Origin: Streptomyces sp. NBC_00102
GTDB lineage: Bacteria; Actinomycetota; Actinomycetes; Streptomycetales; Streptomycetaceae
Assembly (NCBI RefSeq): GCF_026343115.1
Contig: NZ_JAPEMC010000001.1
Location: forward strand, 4,855,501-4,919,500
Reading direction: 5' to 3'
Length of the DNA stretch: 64,000 nucleotides
The notes beneath the pieces are model-generated. The model searched no databases, was not told the DNA's origin, and worked only from the letters and a program-made list of their open reading frames with translations. Both the position numbers and the translations under genes were made by a program. Shown here piece by piece: positions 33,910 through 44,497 of this stretch. Positions within the stretch are counted from its first letter, which is position 1; the number at the start of each line of letters is the position of its first letter.

Positions 33910-34383
33910 ATGGCATCCCTTCACGACCACCGCGGCGACCACCCCGGCGAGCGGGCCGCGGCCGACCCCGTCCGGCTGCTGGCGATCCGCGAGACCCCGC
34001 TCTCCGTCGACGAGGTCTTCCGGGCGGTGGGGGACGACGCGGCCGGAGGGATCGCGCTCTTCGTCGGCACGGTGCGCAACCACGACGGTGGCCAGGACGT
34101 CGGGGCGCTCGGCTACTCCTGCCATCCGTCCGCCGAGGACGAGCTGCGCAGGGTCGCCGAGAAGGTCGTCGCGGACTACCCGGTCCGCGCCCTCGCCGCC
34201 GTCCATCGGGTGGGTGAACTGGACGTGGGCGATCTGGCGGTGGTGGTGGCCGTCGCCTGCCCGCACCGCGCGGAGGCGTTCGAGGCCTGCCGGAAGCTGA
34301 TCGACGACCTCAAGCATGAGGTGCCGATCTGGAAACACCAGCGGTTCCTGGACGGCACCGAGGAGTGGGTCGGCGCCTGCTGA
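33910..34383 (+). CDS. moaE: Molybdopterin synthase catalytic subunit
   Basis: 157 aa with the MoaE core: GIALFVGTVRNHDGG, LGYSCHPSAEDEL, HRVGELDVGDLAVVVAVACPHR and the catalytic LKHEVPIWKHQ lysines. It transfers sulfur from MoaD thiocarboxylate to precursor Z. No moaD or other moa gene is in the window, so it stands alone here, next to the SDR. Confidence 0.93.
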   Translation: MASLHDHRGDHPGERAAADPVRLLAIRETPLSVDEVFRAVGDDAAGGIALFVGTVRNHDGGQDVGALGYSCHPSAEDELRRVAEKVVADYPVRALAAVHRVGELDVGDLAVVVAVACPHRAEAFEACRKLIDDLKHEVPIWKHQRFLDGTEEWVGAC

Positions 34384-34552
34384 CCCCACCGGGCCCGCCC
34401 GTACGACCGGTCCGCTCCCTCGGCGCCGCAAACCGTACGGGCACCGATCAGGCCCGATTTGCGTAACCGCCCCCCTGCCAGCAGCGTTGGTCCTGCCGCT
34501 GGTTAATCTGCAGACCGTCAGTTGCGGTCGCTCATGGGGTAGGGAGGTCGTA

Positions 34553-34723
34553 GTGGCTGCTCTCGCATGGCTCTTGATTCCGCTTTTCGCCGCTCTCGGC
34601 GCGGCGATATGGGGAGGCTGGGCCGCACGTAATCGCACGACCGGCGATGTCACCGAACTCGCCGGGTACGCCCGGTTCCGGGAAGCGATGGAGAGATCGC
34701 ACTCCGGTTCCGACGCCGTCTGA
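34553..34723 (+). CDS. Small single-pass membrane protein, 56 aa
   Basis: GTG 34553 with a strong AGGGAGG site. One transmembrane helix (LAWLLIPLFAALGAAIWGGW, about residues 3-22), then a short charged cytosolic tail with FREAMERS. No known function. It lies between moaE and the PDZ-Lon gene on the same strand; the size and spacing suggest a conserved small protein rather than a chance frame. Confidence 0.7.
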   Translation: MAALAWLLIPLFAALGAAIWGGWAARNRTTGDVTELAGYARFREAMERSHSGSDAV

Positions 34724-34936
34724 CGTACGACGGTGACCAGAGGGACCGCGTCAGCCGTACGCGATCGCCAATCCGGCGTCGCCCCGCGACGCCCCCGCTC
34801 CCCCCCCGCGCACCTCCGGCGCGCTTCCCGCGCCACGGGCCGGCGGCGGGCCTCCGATTCCCCGGCCCGTCCCCGTCGATCTCGTACGGACCGGCCCCGG
34901 CGGTGCACTGACAGGTGCTTCCCGTACTGTCGTTCC

Positions 34937-36025
34937 ATGCCACGCCGCACCGCGACGATGCTCGCCTCGACTCTCATCTTCATCGCGCTTATCTGTGTGG
35001 GCGTGCTGCTTCCCGTTCCGTACGCGGAGATGTCCCCCGGGCCGACGGTCAACACGCTGGGCGACGCGAACGGCGATCCGGTGCTCAAGATCTCCGGTCG
35101 CAAGACGTACCCGACGTCCGGGCATCTCAACATGACGACGGTCCGCGTCACCGGTGCGGACTACAACATGAACCTGGTCGAGGCCGTGTACGGCTGGCTG
35201 GCCCACGACAGCGTGATCGTGCCGCACGACACCCTCTACCCGGACGGGAAGACCGAGGAGCAGTCGACGCAGGAGAACGCCGAGGAGTTCAGCCAGTCCC
35301 AGGAGAGCGCCAAGGTCGCCGCCCTGAAGGAACTGGGCATCCCGGTGAGTTCGCGCGTCATCGTGTCGACCGTCGTGAAGGGCGGGGCGGCCGAGGGCAA
35401 GCTCCACGCGGGCGACGTGATCGAGTCGGTGGACGGGACCGCGGTGAAGGATCCGGCGGACGTCGCGAAACTGGTGAGCAAGCGCGACGCCGGCCAGGAC
35501 GTGACGTTCACGGTCGTCCCGGCCGAGAAGGCCGCCGCGGCCGAGAAGGCCGGGAAGGACCCCGAGGGCACCCAGGACGTCACCCTCACCACCCGCAAGG
35601 CGGACGACGACGGCCGCGCGATCGTCGGCATCCAGGCGGGGACCGACCACACCTTCCCGTTCGAGATCGACATCAACCTCGCCGACGTCGGGGGCCCGAG
35701 CGCCGGGCTGATGTTCTCGCTCGGCATCGTCGACAAGCTCACGCCCGGTCAGCTCACCGGCGGGAAGTTCGTCGCGGGCACCGGCACCATCGACGACGAC
35801 GGCACCGTCGGCCCGATCGGCGGCATCAACATGAAGCTGATCGGCGCCCGGAACGCCGGGGCGAGGTACTTCCTCACCCCCGACGAGAACTGCGCCGCCG
35901 CCGCGGCCGACACCCCGTCCGGTCTCACCCTGGTCCGGGTCAAGAAGATCAGCGACGCCAAGGAGTCCCTGGACAAGATCCGCACCGGCGACACGGCCGC
36001 CCTGCCGAGCTGCTCGAAGAGCTGA
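34937..36025 (+). CDS. Membrane-anchored PDZ and Lon (S16) serine protease
   Basis: 362 aa. One N-terminal transmembrane helix (about residues 9-28), then an extracytoplasmic part with a PDZ domain at about 135-215 (VVKGGAAEGKLHAGDVIESV) and a Lon protease domain: catalytic Ser in GGPSAGLMFS (about 255) and Lys in GPIGGINMKLIGAR (about 302). No ATPase domain. Family homologues are YlbL-type; they act on membrane or secreted proteins. Its position beside UPF0182 matches mycobacteria. Confidence 0.93.
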   Translation: MPRRTATMLASTLIFIALICVGVLLPVPYAEMSPGPTVNTLGDANGDPVLKISGRKTYPTSGHLNMTTVRVTGADYNMNLVEAVYGWLAHDSVIVPHDTLYPDGKTEEQSTQENAEEFSQSQESAKVAALKELGIPVSSRVIVSTVVKGGAAEGKLHAGDVIESVDGTAVKDPADVAKLVSKRDAGQDVTFTVVPAEKAAAAEKAGKDPEGTQDVTLTTRKADDDGRAIVGIQAGTDHTFPFEIDINLADVGGPSAGLMFSLGIVDKLTPGQLTGGKFVAGTGTIDDDGTVGPIGGINMKLIGARNAGARYFLTPDENCAAAAADTPSGLTLVRVKKISDAKESLDKIRTGDTAALPSCSKS

Positions 36026-36063
36026 CGTCCGGAGCCCCGCACCGCGGGGCCCCGGACGGGGTT

Positions 36064-36624
36064 TCAGGACTCGAAGGTCGCGGCCAGCGCGTCGGCCAGC
36101 CCCGGGACGAGCGTGGGGCCGGTGAGGACCTCGCTGGCGGAGTCCTTCTCCCGCAGCCGGATCGCCGACTCCCGCTTGCCGTTGCGCAGCACGGCCACGG
36201 TCATCCGGACCTCCTGCCGCTCCGGGTGCGCGGCCACCCACGCGGTCAGCTTCTTGCCGCTGAGCCCTTCGGGTACGGAGGCTTCGGCGGACGGCGGCAG
36301 CATGAGCCGCTCGACCGTCAGCGCGCACCCCGCCACCCCGGCCGGCCAGGCGATCGTGGCGAGGAACTCGTCCAGCGGCTTGCTCTCGGGGATCTCCTCC
36401 TGTTCGACGGGGGTGAAGGCGGCGGGCGCCTTACCGTCCGCGCCGAGCCCGAGCTGGCGGGCGAGGCCCGGCTCCTGGACGCGCAGGCTGGCGGTGTCGA
36501 CGAGGGCGAAAAGGCGGGCGGGGCGGTCCCATCCGAGACCGGCGGCGTACTCGTCGATTTCGAGCACCGCGACGGTCAGGGGACTCGCGGCCATCGGAGG
36601 ACCTGAGGAAGAAACGTTGGGCAT
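36064..36624 (-). CDS. PPA1309 family protein
   Basis: 186 aa from ATG 36624 (MPNVSSSGPP). Conserved stretches are LEIDEYAAGLGWDRPARLFALVDT and DEFLATIAWPAGVAGCAL near the middle, and VRMTVAVLRNGKRESAIRLR. No signal peptide. Function unknown. Convergent with the PDZ-Lon gene and divergent from UPF0182, which is the conserved actinobacterial arrangement. Confidence 0.85.
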   Translation of the reverse strand: MPNVSSSGPPMAASPLTVAVLEIDEYAAGLGWDRPARLFALVDTASLRVQEPGLARQLGLGADGKAPAAFTPVEQEEIPESKPLDEFLATIAWPAGVAGCALTVERLMLPPSAEASVPEGLSGKKLTAWVAAHPERQEVRMTVAVLRNGKRESAIRLREKDSASEVLTGPTLVPGLADALAATFES

Positions 36625-36747
36625 ACCAATATCCTGCCTCTTTTCGCACCGGGAGCGGGAACTAGGTAAAGCCTCCGTAAGTTGCAAGGGAGGGCTCTAC
36701 GATCGCGGAGCCCGTTCCACACGACCCCGAAGTACGAGGTGCGCACG

Positions 36748-39726
36748 TTGGCTTTCCAGATGCCGGACCGCGGCGGAGGCCCGACCGGGCCACGGATCAG
36801 AGTCGGCCGCCCGTCACGGCGTGCCCGTACCCTTCTCATGACGCTCGGCGTTCTCGCGGCGCTCGGTATGGCGTTCATCATGTTCGCCGGGTTCTGGACC
36901 GACTGGCTCTGGTACCGCTCGGTGTCGTACTCGTCGGTCTTCACCACCACGCTGTGGACGAAGATCGGCCTGTTCCTCGTCTTCGGGCTGCTGATGGCGC
37001 TCGCCGTCGGCCTCAACGTCTGGCTCGCCCACCGGCTCCGGCCGCCGCTGAGCGCGATGTCGCTGGAGCAGCAGAGCCTGGACCGCTACCGCATGGGTGT
37101 CGCCCCGTTCAAGAAGTGGGTGCTCCTCGCGGTCACCGCGCTCGTCGGGCTGATCTCCGGGGCCTCCGCCTCGGGCCAGTGGCGCACCTGGCTGATGTAC
37201 GTCAACGGCGTCTCCTTCGGGCAGAAGGACCCCCAGTTCCACCTGGACGTCTCCTTCTACGCCTTCGACCTGCCGTGGTACCGCTTCCTGCTCGGCTTCG
37301 GCTTCGCCGCGGTCGTGCTGTCGCTCATCGCCGCGGCACTGACGCACTACCTCTACGGCGGCCTGCGGATCACCAGCCCCGGCGCCCGCGCGACCGGCGC
37401 GGCCACCGGGCACCTCTCGGTGCTCCTCGGCGTCTTCGTCGCGCTGAAGGCCGTGGCGTACTGGCTCGACCGGTACGGACTGGCCGTGAAGTCCAGTGAC
37501 TTCAAGGCCACCGACAACTGGACCGGCCTGCGGTACGTCGATGCCAACGCCTACCTTCCGGCGAAGACGATCCTGTTCTGCATCGCCGTCATCTGCGCGG
37601 TGCTGTTCTTCGCGACGCTCTGGCGCCGCACCTGGCAGCTCCCGGTGATCGGCTTCGGGCTGATGGTCCTCTCGGCCATCCTGATCGGCGGGCTCTACCC
37701 GGCGATCGTCCAGAAGTTCCAGGTCCAGCCGAACGAGCAGGCCAAGGAAGCCCCGTTCATCCAGAAGAACATCAAGGCGACCCGCGAGGCGTACGACATC
37801 GACGACGCACAGGTCGACGACTACGCCGGCAAGAGCACGGAGACCGAGGGCGCCGCGCTGCGCACCCAGGCCGACGCCGCCGCGAGTTACCGCGTGATGG
37901 ACCCCAACGTCGTCTCCCCGGCGTTCCAGCAGCTCCAGCAGAAGCGGAACTACTACCAGTTCCCGGCGACGCTGGACGTGGACCGCTACGAAGAGGACGG
38001 CAAGGAGCAGGACACCGTCGTCGGACTGCGCGAGCTCAACCTCGCGGGCCTGCCCAAGCGGAACTGGATCAACGACCACTTCACGTACACCCACGGCTAC
38101 GGCGTCATCGCGGCCCAGGGCACCAGCACGGGCACCAACCCCGTCGGCTCCCCGGACTTCACCGAGTCCGGACTGCCGACGACGGGGAAGCTCGGCGAGT
38201 ACGAGCAGCGGATCTACTACGGCGAGAAGACGCAGCAGTACTCCATCGTCGGCGGGCCCCAGAAGGAGCTCGACTACGAGGACGACGGCGAGAAGACCAC
38301 GAGTTACAAGGGTGACAGCGGGGTCAGCCTCGCCAGCGCCTTCAACCGTGCCGCGTACGCGGTCTCGTTCAGCGAGCCGCAGATCCTCTACTCGGGGGCC
38401 ATCGGCGACGGCTCGCGGATCCTCTACAACCGCACGCCCAAGGAGCGCGTCGAGGCGGTCGCCCCGTGGCTGACCATCGACGGCGACGCCTACCCGGCGG
38501 TCGTCAACCACCGGATCGAGTGGATCGTCGACGCGTACACCACGACGAACGGCTACCCGTACGCCTCCCGTACGACGCTCGGCGACACCACGGCCGACTC
38601 GCTGACGACCAACCAGCGCGCGGTCGTCGCCCAGCAGAACCAGGTCAACTACATCCGCAACTCGGTGAAGGCCACCGTCGACGCGTACGACGGCACCGTC
38701 ACGCTCTACGAGTGGGACACGAAGGACCCGGTCCTCAAGACCTGGCGCAAGGCGTTCCCCGGGACGGTCAAGGACAGGTCCGCCATCCCGCAGGAGCTCA
38801 TGGACCACCTGCGGTACCCGCAGGACCTCTTCAAGGTCCAGCGCGAGCTGCTGACCCGCTACCACGTCACCAACCCCGCGCAGTTCTACAGCGGCAGTGA
38901 CGCGTGGCAGGTGCCGGACGACCCGACCAACAAGGAACCGGGCTCCGTTCCGCCGTACTACCTCTCCATGAAGATGCCGGACCAGGATCAGCAGACGTTC
39001 TCGCTGACCACGACGTTCACACCGAGAGGCCGCCCCGACCTCGGGGCGTTCATGGCGGTGGACGCCGACGCGGCCAGCGACGACTACGGAACGATCAGAC
39101 TCCTCAGAGTCACCAACACGGTGAAGGGACCCGGGCAGGTACAGAGCGAGCTCAACGGCAACGACGACGTCGCCGAGTTCGTGAGAAACCTCAAGGGCAC
39201 CGACTCGGACATCGAGTACGGAAACCTCCTCACCGTGCCCCTGGACGGCGGGTTCCTCTACGTCGAGCCGGTCTACACGCGCGGTGGCAACCAGAACTAC
39301 CCGCTGCTGCGCAAGGTGGCCGCCTCGTTCGGATCGAAGATCGTCTTCGAGAACAGTCTCGGAGAGGCGCTGAACGCGGTCTTCAATGTGGACGGCGGCA
39401 CCACCCAGCCGACCGAGCCCACCGAGCCGACGAAGCCCACCGAGCCGACCCAGCCGCCGGCCACCGGTGACGCGGCGCTCAAGGCGGCCATCGCGGACGC
39501 CCAGAAGGCGTACGACGCCAGCGAGGAGGCGCTCCGGAAGCCGGACTGGGATGCCTACGGCAAGGCCCAGGAAGACCTCCAGGACGCCCTGAAGCGGGCT
39601 GCCGAGGCCCAGTCCGGGGCGGGCGGCTCGAAGGCCGCCGACCCGGGCACGGGCTCAGGCTCCGCCGGCAGCACGGACAAGGACACCGCCGCTCCGGCGG
39701 AGGGGGCCTCCGACCAGGGCAGCTGA
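36748..39726 (+). CDS. UPF0182 family large membrane protein
   Basis: 992 aa from TTG 36748, which has GAGGTG 6-7 nt upstream; ATG 36760 four codons on is the alternative. About seven transmembrane helices in the first 330 residues (first one [16 protein letters not shown]), then a large predicted extracytoplasmic domain rich in Tyr, Gln and Asp. The C-terminus carries repeats of [10 protein letters not shown], a coiled coil (about 920-955) and an Ala/Gly/Ser tail. The molecular role is unknown. Confidence 0.92.
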   Translation: MAFQMPDRGGGPTGPRIRVGRPSRRARTLLMTLGVLAALGMAFIMFAGFWTDWLWYRSVSYSSVFTTTLWTKIGLFLVFGLLMALAVGLNVWLAHRLRPPLSAMSLEQQSLDRYRMGVAPFKKWVLLAVTALVGLISGASASGQWRTWLMYVNGVSFGQKDPQFHLDVSFYAFDLPWYRFLLGFGFAAVVLSLIAAALTHYLYGGLRITSPGARATGAATGHLSVLLGVFVALKAVAYWLDRYGLAVKSSDFKATDNWTGLRYVDANAYLPAKTILFCIAVICAVLFFATLWRRTWQLPVIGFGLMVLSAILIGGLYPAIVQKFQVQPNEQAKEAPFIQKNIKATREAYDIDDAQVDDYAGKSTETEGAALRTQADAAASYRVMDPNVVSPAFQQLQQKRNYYQFPATLDVDRYEEDGKEQDTVVGLRELNLAGLPKRNWINDHFTYTHGYGVIAAQGTSTGTNPVGSPDFTESGLPTTGKLGEYEQRIYYGEKTQQYSIVGGPQKELDYEDDGEKTTSYKGDSGVSLASAFNRAAYAVSFSEPQILYSGAIGDGSRILYNRTPKERVEAVAPWLTIDGDAYPAVVNHRIEWIVDAYTTTNGYPYASRTTLGDTTADSLTTNQRAVVAQQNQVNYIRNSVKATVDAYDGTVTLYEWDTKDPVLKTWRKAFPGTVKDRSAIPQELMDHLRYPQDLFKVQRELLTRYHVTNPAQFYSGSDAWQVPDDPTNKEPGSVPPYYLSMKMPDQDQQTFSLTTTFTPRGRPDLGAFMAVDADAASDDYGTIRLLRVTNTVKGPGQVQSELNGNDDVAEFVRNLKGTDSDIEYGNLLTVPLDGGFLYVEPVYTRGGNQNYPLLRKVAASFGSKIVFENSLGEALNAVFNVDGGTTQPTEPTEPTKPTEPTQPPATGDAALKAAIADAQKAYDASEEALRKPDWDAYGKAQEDLQDALKRAAEAQSGAGGSKAADPGTGSGSAGSTDKDTAAPAEGASDQGS

Positions 39727-39768
39727 GAAAGCCCACCCCCGCGTCGTGGTACTGTTTGAACACAACGA

Positions 39769-39842
39769 CGCGGGGTGGAGCAGCTCGGTAGCTCGCTGGG
39801 CTCATAACCCAGAGGTCGCAGGTTCAAATCCTGTCCCCGCTA
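39769..39842 (+). tRNA. Initiator tRNA-Met (CAT), copy 1
   Basis: 74 nt, cloverleaf complete: acceptor CGCGGGG/CCCCGC, D-loop AGCTCGGTAGCTC, anticodon CAT in loop CTCATAA, TpsiC GGTTCAAATCC. It has an unpaired 1-72 (C x T) and three G-C pairs in the anticodon stem (GGG/CCC), the two initiator hallmarks. CCA is not encoded. Confidence 0.97.
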
Positions 39843-39848
39843 CTGAAA

Positions 39849-39885
39849 GACGAAGGCCCGGATCCACTGGATCCGGGCCTTCGTC
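39849..39885 (+). terminator. Terminator after initiator tRNA copy 1
   Basis: GACGAAGGCCCGGATCC and its complement form an almost continuous palindrome closing 7 nt after the tRNA. The core also appears after copy 2. Confidence 0.8.
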
Positions 39886-40049
39886 ATGTCATGGCGTCCG
39901 CAGGGGGTGGGCGTGAAGTGCGGTTCGCGGGGCACCAGTTGCCCGGGGCCGTGTTTGACTTGTCTCTCTGTGGGCATGTCGACAAAACGCTGAAGTGACC
40001 TCACTGTCCGCGATATACCAGGTGTACGCGGGTTACAGGTGGTGCGACG

Positions 40050-42140
40050 ATGGTATTTATGGGGGACAGGGCAACTCTGTTGGAGACAGGGCGGTTTGTG
40101 CAACGGCGGACACGGGGCCCGGAGCGGGCGCCGGCCGCGGCGTCGGCCGCGGTCACCGACGGGGCGGCGGGAACCGCCGAGCAGGCCGTGACCAGCGACG
40201 ACTCCACCACCGGGGCCACCGGGACGACGGGGGTCACGGTCACGCCAGGCAACCCAGGTAACACCGAGACCGCCGCCGGGCCCTCGTACACGGCAGACAT
40301 GACCGCCGCCGGGGTCTCCGAGGCCGCCGAGACGCCCGAGACCTCCGAGGACGTCGAGCGCCACCGCCGTGCCGCCGACGCGGGCGACACCGCCGCGATG
40401 AGCGTCGTCGGAGCCCTGCTGCTGCGCCGGGGCGAACTCGACGCCGCCGAACCCTATCTGCGCGGGGCAACCGCCGACGGCGACCGGGCCGCCGCCAACA
40501 ACCTCGGCGTCCTGCTCCACCAGCGCGGCTACCCGGACGAGGCGGCCGGCTGGTGGCGCATCGCGGCCGTCGCGGGCTCCGCCTCCGCCGCGCACGCGCT
40601 CGGCCGGCACCTGCGCGAGCGGGGCGACGAGCCGGGCGCCGAGTACTGGCTGCGCCAGTCCGCCGAACAGGGCCACGCGCTGGGCGCCTACGCCCTCGCG
40701 GACCTGCTGGAGCACCGCAGCGACGTCGGCGCCGAGCGCTGGCTGCGCGCCGCCGCCGAACAGGGGCACCGGGAGGCCGCGTACCGGCTGGCCAGGACGA
40801 TCGAACGCAACGCCGTCGAGGACCCGCACCAGGCCTTCGGGCTCGGGCGGGCGCCCGTCGAAGCCGTCGAGCCCCCGGTGAACGCCGCCGGCGCACCCGG
40901 CGACGGCCCGGTCGCGGGTCCCGCCGAGGGCCGGGTCGGCGAGGCCGAACAGTGGTACCGGCAGGCGGCGGCCCGGGGCCACCGCCGTGCGGCGCTGCAC
41001 CTCGGCGCCATCCTGGAGCGGCGCGGCGAGCTCAAGGAGGCCGGGCGCTGGTACCTCACCTCCGCGCGGGCCGGTGAGGCCCGGGCGGCCTGCGCCCTGG
41101 CCTTCCTGCTGCGGGACGTCGGCGACGTGGAGAGCGCCGCCGTGTGGTGGCTCCGCGCCGCCCAGGAGGGCGACGGCAACGCCGCCAACGCGCTCGGCGC
41201 TCTGCACGCCGACCGGGGCGAGCCGCAGACCGCCGAGCGGTGGTACCGGGCCGCCCTGGACGCGGGCGACGTGAACGGCGCGTACAACCTCGGCCTGCTC
41301 TGCGCCGCCCAGGACCGCACCCCGCAGGCCGAGCAGTGGTACCGCCGGGCCGCCTACGCGGGCCACCGCGAGGCGTCCAACGCGCTCGCCGTACTGCTCC
41401 TCCAGGCCGGCGACGCGACCGGGGCCGAACCCTGGTTCTCCAAGGCCGCCGAGGCGGGCAGCGTGGACGCCGCCTTCAACCTCGGCATCCTGCACGCCGG
41501 CCGGGACGAGGAACTCGCGGCACTGGGCTGGTACAAACGCGCGGCATCCGCCGGGCACACCGACGCGGCGCTCCAGGTCGCCATGGCGCTGCTGCGCCAG
41601 GGCGACGACCAGGAGGCCGAACGCCATCTGCGTACCGCCGCCGGCGGGGGCAGCGCCGAGGCCGCCTTCCGGCTGGCCGGGGTCCTCGACGCGCGGCGCC
41701 CGCCGCGCGCGACGCCGGTCCTCGGCGAGCCGATGCCGGAGAAGACCGAGTGCGAGGAGTGGTACGAGCGCGCCGCCGAGCAGGGGCACCGCCGCGCCCA
41801 GGTCCGGGTCGGCATGCTCTGCGCCGCGCGCGGCGACGTGGAGAACGCCGCGCGCTGGTACCGCGAGGCCGCCGAGGCGGGCAGCCGCAACGGCGCCTTC
41901 AACCTCGGGCTGCTGCTGGCCCGCGAGGGCAGCGAGCGCGAGGCGGCCCTGTGGTGGAGCCGCGCCGCCAACGACGGCCACGGCCGGGCGGCGCTCCGCC
42001 TCGCGCTGCTCGCCGCGCGCCGGGGCGAGCTCACCGAGGGGCAGCGCTGGTGTGCCCGTGCGGTCGAGCTGGGCCCGGCCGAGGTCGCCGAGCGCGCCGC
42101 CCGCCTCCAGGAGGCGCTGCACCAGGAGCTCACGGCCTGA
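40050..42140 (+). CDS. Sel1-like/TPR repeat protein
   Basis: 696 aa; ATG 40050 is 7 nt after AGGTGG (ATG 40059 is the alternative). The N-terminal 100 residues are disordered Ala/Thr/Gly. From about residue 105 on there are some 15 Sel1-type helical repeats, each with a W(Y/W)R..A..G pattern such as AEQWYRRAAYAGHREA. Such solenoids are protein-binding scaffolds. No enzymatic domain, no signal peptide. It sits alone between two initiator tRNA genes, about 165 nt after the first one's terminator. Confidence 0.88.
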   Translation: MVFMGDRATLLETGRFVQRRTRGPERAPAAASAAVTDGAAGTAEQAVTSDDSTTGATGTTGVTVTPGNPGNTETAAGPSYTADMTAAGVSEAAETPETSEDVERHRRAADAGDTAAMSVVGALLLRRGELDAAEPYLRGATADGDRAAANNLGVLLHQRGYPDEAAGWWRIAAVAGSASAAHALGRHLRERGDEPGAEYWLRQSAEQGHALGAYALADLLEHRSDVGAERWLRAAAEQGHREAAYRLARTIERNAVEDPHQAFGLGRAPVEAVEPPVNAAGAPGDGPVAGPAEGRVGEAEQWYRQAAARGHRRAALHLGAILERRGELKEAGRWYLTSARAGEARAACALAFLLRDVGDVESAAVWWLRAAQEGDGNAANALGALHADRGEPQTAERWYRAALDAGDVNGAYNLGLLCAAQDRTPQAEQWYRRAAYAGHREASNALAVLLLQAGDATGAEPWFSKAAEAGSVDAAFNLGILHAGRDEELAALGWYKRAASAGHTDAALQVAMALLRQGDDQEAERHLRTAAGGGSAEAAFRLAGVLDARRPPRATPVLGEPMPEKTECEEWYERAAEQGHRRAQVRVGMLCAARGDVENAARWYREAAEAGSRNGAFNLGLLLAREGSEREAALWWSRAANDGHGRAALRLALLAARRGELTEGQRWCARAVELGPAEVAERAARLQEALHQELTA

Positions 42141-42236
42141 GCGGGCGGCCCCCTGCGGCCCGTCAGGGCCTGCTGGGGCCGCCCGTTGAATGGATTTGCC
42201 ACGGCCGACCGAGTGACGTAATGTTGCATTCAACGG

Positions 42237-42310
42237 CGCGGGGTGGAGCAGCTCGGTAGCTCGCTGGGCTCATAACCCAGAGGTCGCAGGTTCAAATCCT
42301 GTCCCCGCTA
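42237..42310 (+). tRNA. Initiator tRNA-Met (CAT), copy 2
   Basis: Identical over all 74 nt to the gene at 39769-39842, including the unpaired 1-72 and GGG/CCC anticodon stem. CCA not encoded. Confidence 0.97.
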
Positions 42311-42315
42311 CTAAA

Positions 42316-42352
42316 GAAGAAGGCCCGGATCCCATGGATCCGGGCCTTCTTC
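42316..42352 (+). terminator. Terminator after initiator tRNA copy 2
   Basis: GAAGAAGGCCCGGATCC (42316-42332) pairs with 42336-42352 around a 3-nt loop. It has the same core as the terminator of copy 1, so tRNA and terminator were duplicated together. Confidence 0.8.
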
Positions 42353-42431
42353 GTGTGGCGTACGCGCGTGCGCCCACACCGACGACCGGCACGGTGAGGA
42401 ACCCCGGCCGGTCGTGGTGCGGGCGCGGGGG

Positions 42432-42854
42432 TCAGACGGTCGTCGACGCGCAGTTCGGGCAGAGCCCGCGGTACGTCACCTCGACGCCCGACACCGTGAA
42501 GCCGAAGCGCTCCTCGGCGGGCAGGTCGGCCAGCGGATTGCCGGTGGGGTGGACGTCGCGGATGGCGCCGCAGTTCGCGCAGACCAAGTGGTGGTGCGGA
42601 CGGCGGGCGTTCGGGTCGTACCGCTTGGCGCGGCGGTCCGTGGAGACCTCCAGCACCTCGCCCAGCGACACCATCTCGCCCAGGGTGTTGTAGACGGTGG
42701 CCCGCGAGATCTCGGGCAGCCGGTCCACGGCCCGCGCGTGCACTTCGTCGGCGGTCAGGTGCACGTGTTCGCCGTCGAGGACCTCGGCGACCACGCGGCG
42801 CTGCGCCGTCATGCGCCAGCCGCGTCCTCGGAGTCGTTCCAGCAGGTCACTCAT
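42432..42854 (-). CDS. catR: Fur-family peroxide regulator (CatR/PerR-like)
   Basis: 140 aa. N-terminal winged helix with MTAQRRVVAEVL and ISRATVYNTL; the regulatory part has HHHLVCANCG and LCPNC, a two-CxxC structural zinc site, and His residues for the sensing metal. It is divergent from the catalase gene across a 171-bp interval holding an inverted repeat in the promoter. This is the layout of S. coelicolor catR-catA, where CatR represses the catalase and is inactivated by peroxide. Confidence 0.9.
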   Translation of the reverse strand: MSDLLERLRGRGWRMTAQRRVVAEVLDGEHVHLTADEVHARAVDRLPEISRATVYNTLGEMVSLGEVLEVSTDRRAKRYDPNARRPHHHLVCANCGAIRDVHPTGNPLADLPAEERFGFTVSGVEVTYRGLCPNCASTTV

Positions 42855-42914
42855 GGCACCAGCCTAACAGTGGCCGGAAGCAAGTCCTGAACAGATGTGA
42901 CTTTAGATGTTTGC

Positions 42915-42942
42915 TTGACTTGGACAAAGTCCATCGTAGGAT
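42915..42942 (+). promoter_or_regulatory. Catalase promoter with candidate CatR operator
   Basis: -35 TTGACT (42915-42920), 16 bp, -10 TAGGAT (42937-42942). The spacer contains the perfect inverted repeat TGGAC-AAA-GTCCA (42921-42933), where a repressor would block polymerase. Confidence 0.65.
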
Positions 42943-43025
42943 CGGACTCGGCACAAGCCAAGGGAACGACCGTGCGCGCCGCCGGGAGACGGCGGGCGCG
43001 CGGCGCACATACGCAGGAGGCGCAC

Positions 43026-44477
43026 GTGACGCAGGGACCGCTCACCACGCAGGCCGGGGCTCCGGTCGCCGACAACCAGAACAGTGAGACGGCGGGCGCC
43101 GGCGGTCCGGTTCTCGTACAGGACCAGGCGTTGCTGGAGAAGCTCGCCCACTTCAACCGGGAGCGCATCCCGGAGCGCGTGGTGCACGCCCGCGGCGCCG
43201 GTGCGTACGGCACCTTCACGCTGACCCGCGACGTCTCGCAGTGGACGCGCGCCGCGTTCCTCTCCGAGGTCGGCAAGCAGACGGAGACCTTCCTCCGCTT
43301 CTCGACCGTCGCCGGGAACCTCGGCTCCGCCGACGCCGTGCGTGACCCCCGTGGCTTCGCGCTGAAGTTCTACACCGAGGAGGGCAACTACGACCTCGTC
43401 GGCAACAACACCCCGGTGTTCTTCATCCGGGACGCCATCAAGTTCCCCGACTTCATCCACACCCAGAAGCGCGACCCGTACACCGGCTCGCAGGAGGCGG
43501 ACAACGTGTGGGACTTCTGGGGCCTGTCACCCGAGTCGACCCACCAGGTCACCTGGCTCTTCGGCGACCGCGGCATACCCGCAACGCTGCGCCACATGAA
43601 CGGCTACGGCTCGCACACGTACCAGTGGAACAACGAGGCCGGCGAGGTCTTCTGGGTCAAGTACCACTTCAAGACCGACCAGGGCATCAAGAACCTCACC
43701 ACCGACGAGGCCAACCGCCTCTCCGGCGTGGACCCGGACAGCCACCAGCGCGACCTGCGCGAGTCCATCGAGCGCGGCGACTTCCCGTCCTGGACCGTGC
43801 AGGTGCAGATCATGCCCGCGGCCGACGCGGCGACCTACCGCTTCAACCCGTTCGACCTCACCAAGGTGTGGCCGCACGAGGACTACCCGCCGGTCGAGAT
43901 CGGGAAGCTGGAGCTCAACCGCAACCCGGAGAACATCTTCGCCGAGGTCGAGCAGTCCATCTTCAGCCCGGCGCACTTCGTGCCCGGCATCGGCCCGTCC
44001 CCGGACAAGATGCTCCAGGGCCGCCTCTTCGCGTACGGCGACGCCCACCGCTACCGCGTCGGCATCAACGCCGACCACCTGCCGGTGAACCGCCCGCACG
44101 CCACCGAGGCGCGGACCAACAGCCGTGACGGCCACCTCTACGACGGCCGTCACGCCGGTTCGAAGAACTACGAGCCGAACAGCTTCGGCGGTCCGGCCCA
44201 GACGGGCCGGCCGCTCTGGCAGCCCACCCCGGTCGACGGCGTCACCGGCAACCACGTGACGCCGGTCCACGCCGAGGACGACGACTTCGTGCAGGCGGGC
44301 AACCTCTACCGGCTGCTCTCCGAGGACGAGAAGGAGCGCCTGGTCGAGAACCTCGCCCAGTTCATCGCCAAGGTCTCGCGCGAGGACATCGCCGAGCGCG
44401 CGGTGGACAACTTCCGCCGGGCCGACGGCGACTTCGGCAAGCGGCTGGAGGAAGCGGTGCGGGCCCGGCGCGCCTGA
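43026..44477 (+). CDS. katA: Monofunctional haem catalase
   Basis: 483 aa from GTG 43026 with AGGAGG at 6-nt spacing; the frame extends upstream but through the promoter. Distal His in [12 protein letters not shown], Asn in [10 protein letters not shown], proximal haem Tyr in [12 protein letters not shown]. The length fits small-subunit (clade 3) catalases. Decomposes hydrogen peroxide in the cytosol. Induction by peroxide through the adjacent Fur-family repressor is likely. Equivalent to catA of S. coelicolor. Confidence 0.94.
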   Translation: MTQGPLTTQAGAPVADNQNSETAGAGGPVLVQDQALLEKLAHFNRERIPERVVHARGAGAYGTFTLTRDVSQWTRAAFLSEVGKQTETFLRFSTVAGNLGSADAVRDPRGFALKFYTEEGNYDLVGNNTPVFFIRDAIKFPDFIHTQKRDPYTGSQEADNVWDFWGLSPESTHQVTWLFGDRGIPATLRHMNGYGSHTYQWNNEAGEVFWVKYHFKTDQGIKNLTTDEANRLSGVDPDSHQRDLRESIERGDFPSWTVQVQIMPAADAATYRFNPFDLTKVWPHEDYPPVEIGKLELNRNPENIFAEVEQSIFSPAHFVPGIGPSPDKMLQGRLFAYGDAHRYRVGINADHLPVNRPHATEARTNSRDGHLYDGRHAGSKNYEPNSFGGPAQTGRPLWQPTPVDGVTGNHVTPVHAEDDDFVQAGNLYRLLSEDEKERLVENLAQFIAKVSREDIAERAVDNFRRADGDFGKRLEEAVRARRA

Positions 44478-44497
44478 CCGCCCGATCGCGTACACGA

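Noticed and set aside
32581..35151. 856-codon minus-strand open frame over the SDR and moaE
   Set aside because: Crosses two well-supported plus-strand genes and has no recognisable domain.
39769..42310. Integrated element bounded by tRNA att sites
   Set aside because: The tRNA copies are full-length with their own terminators, and there is no integrase or phage gene between them.
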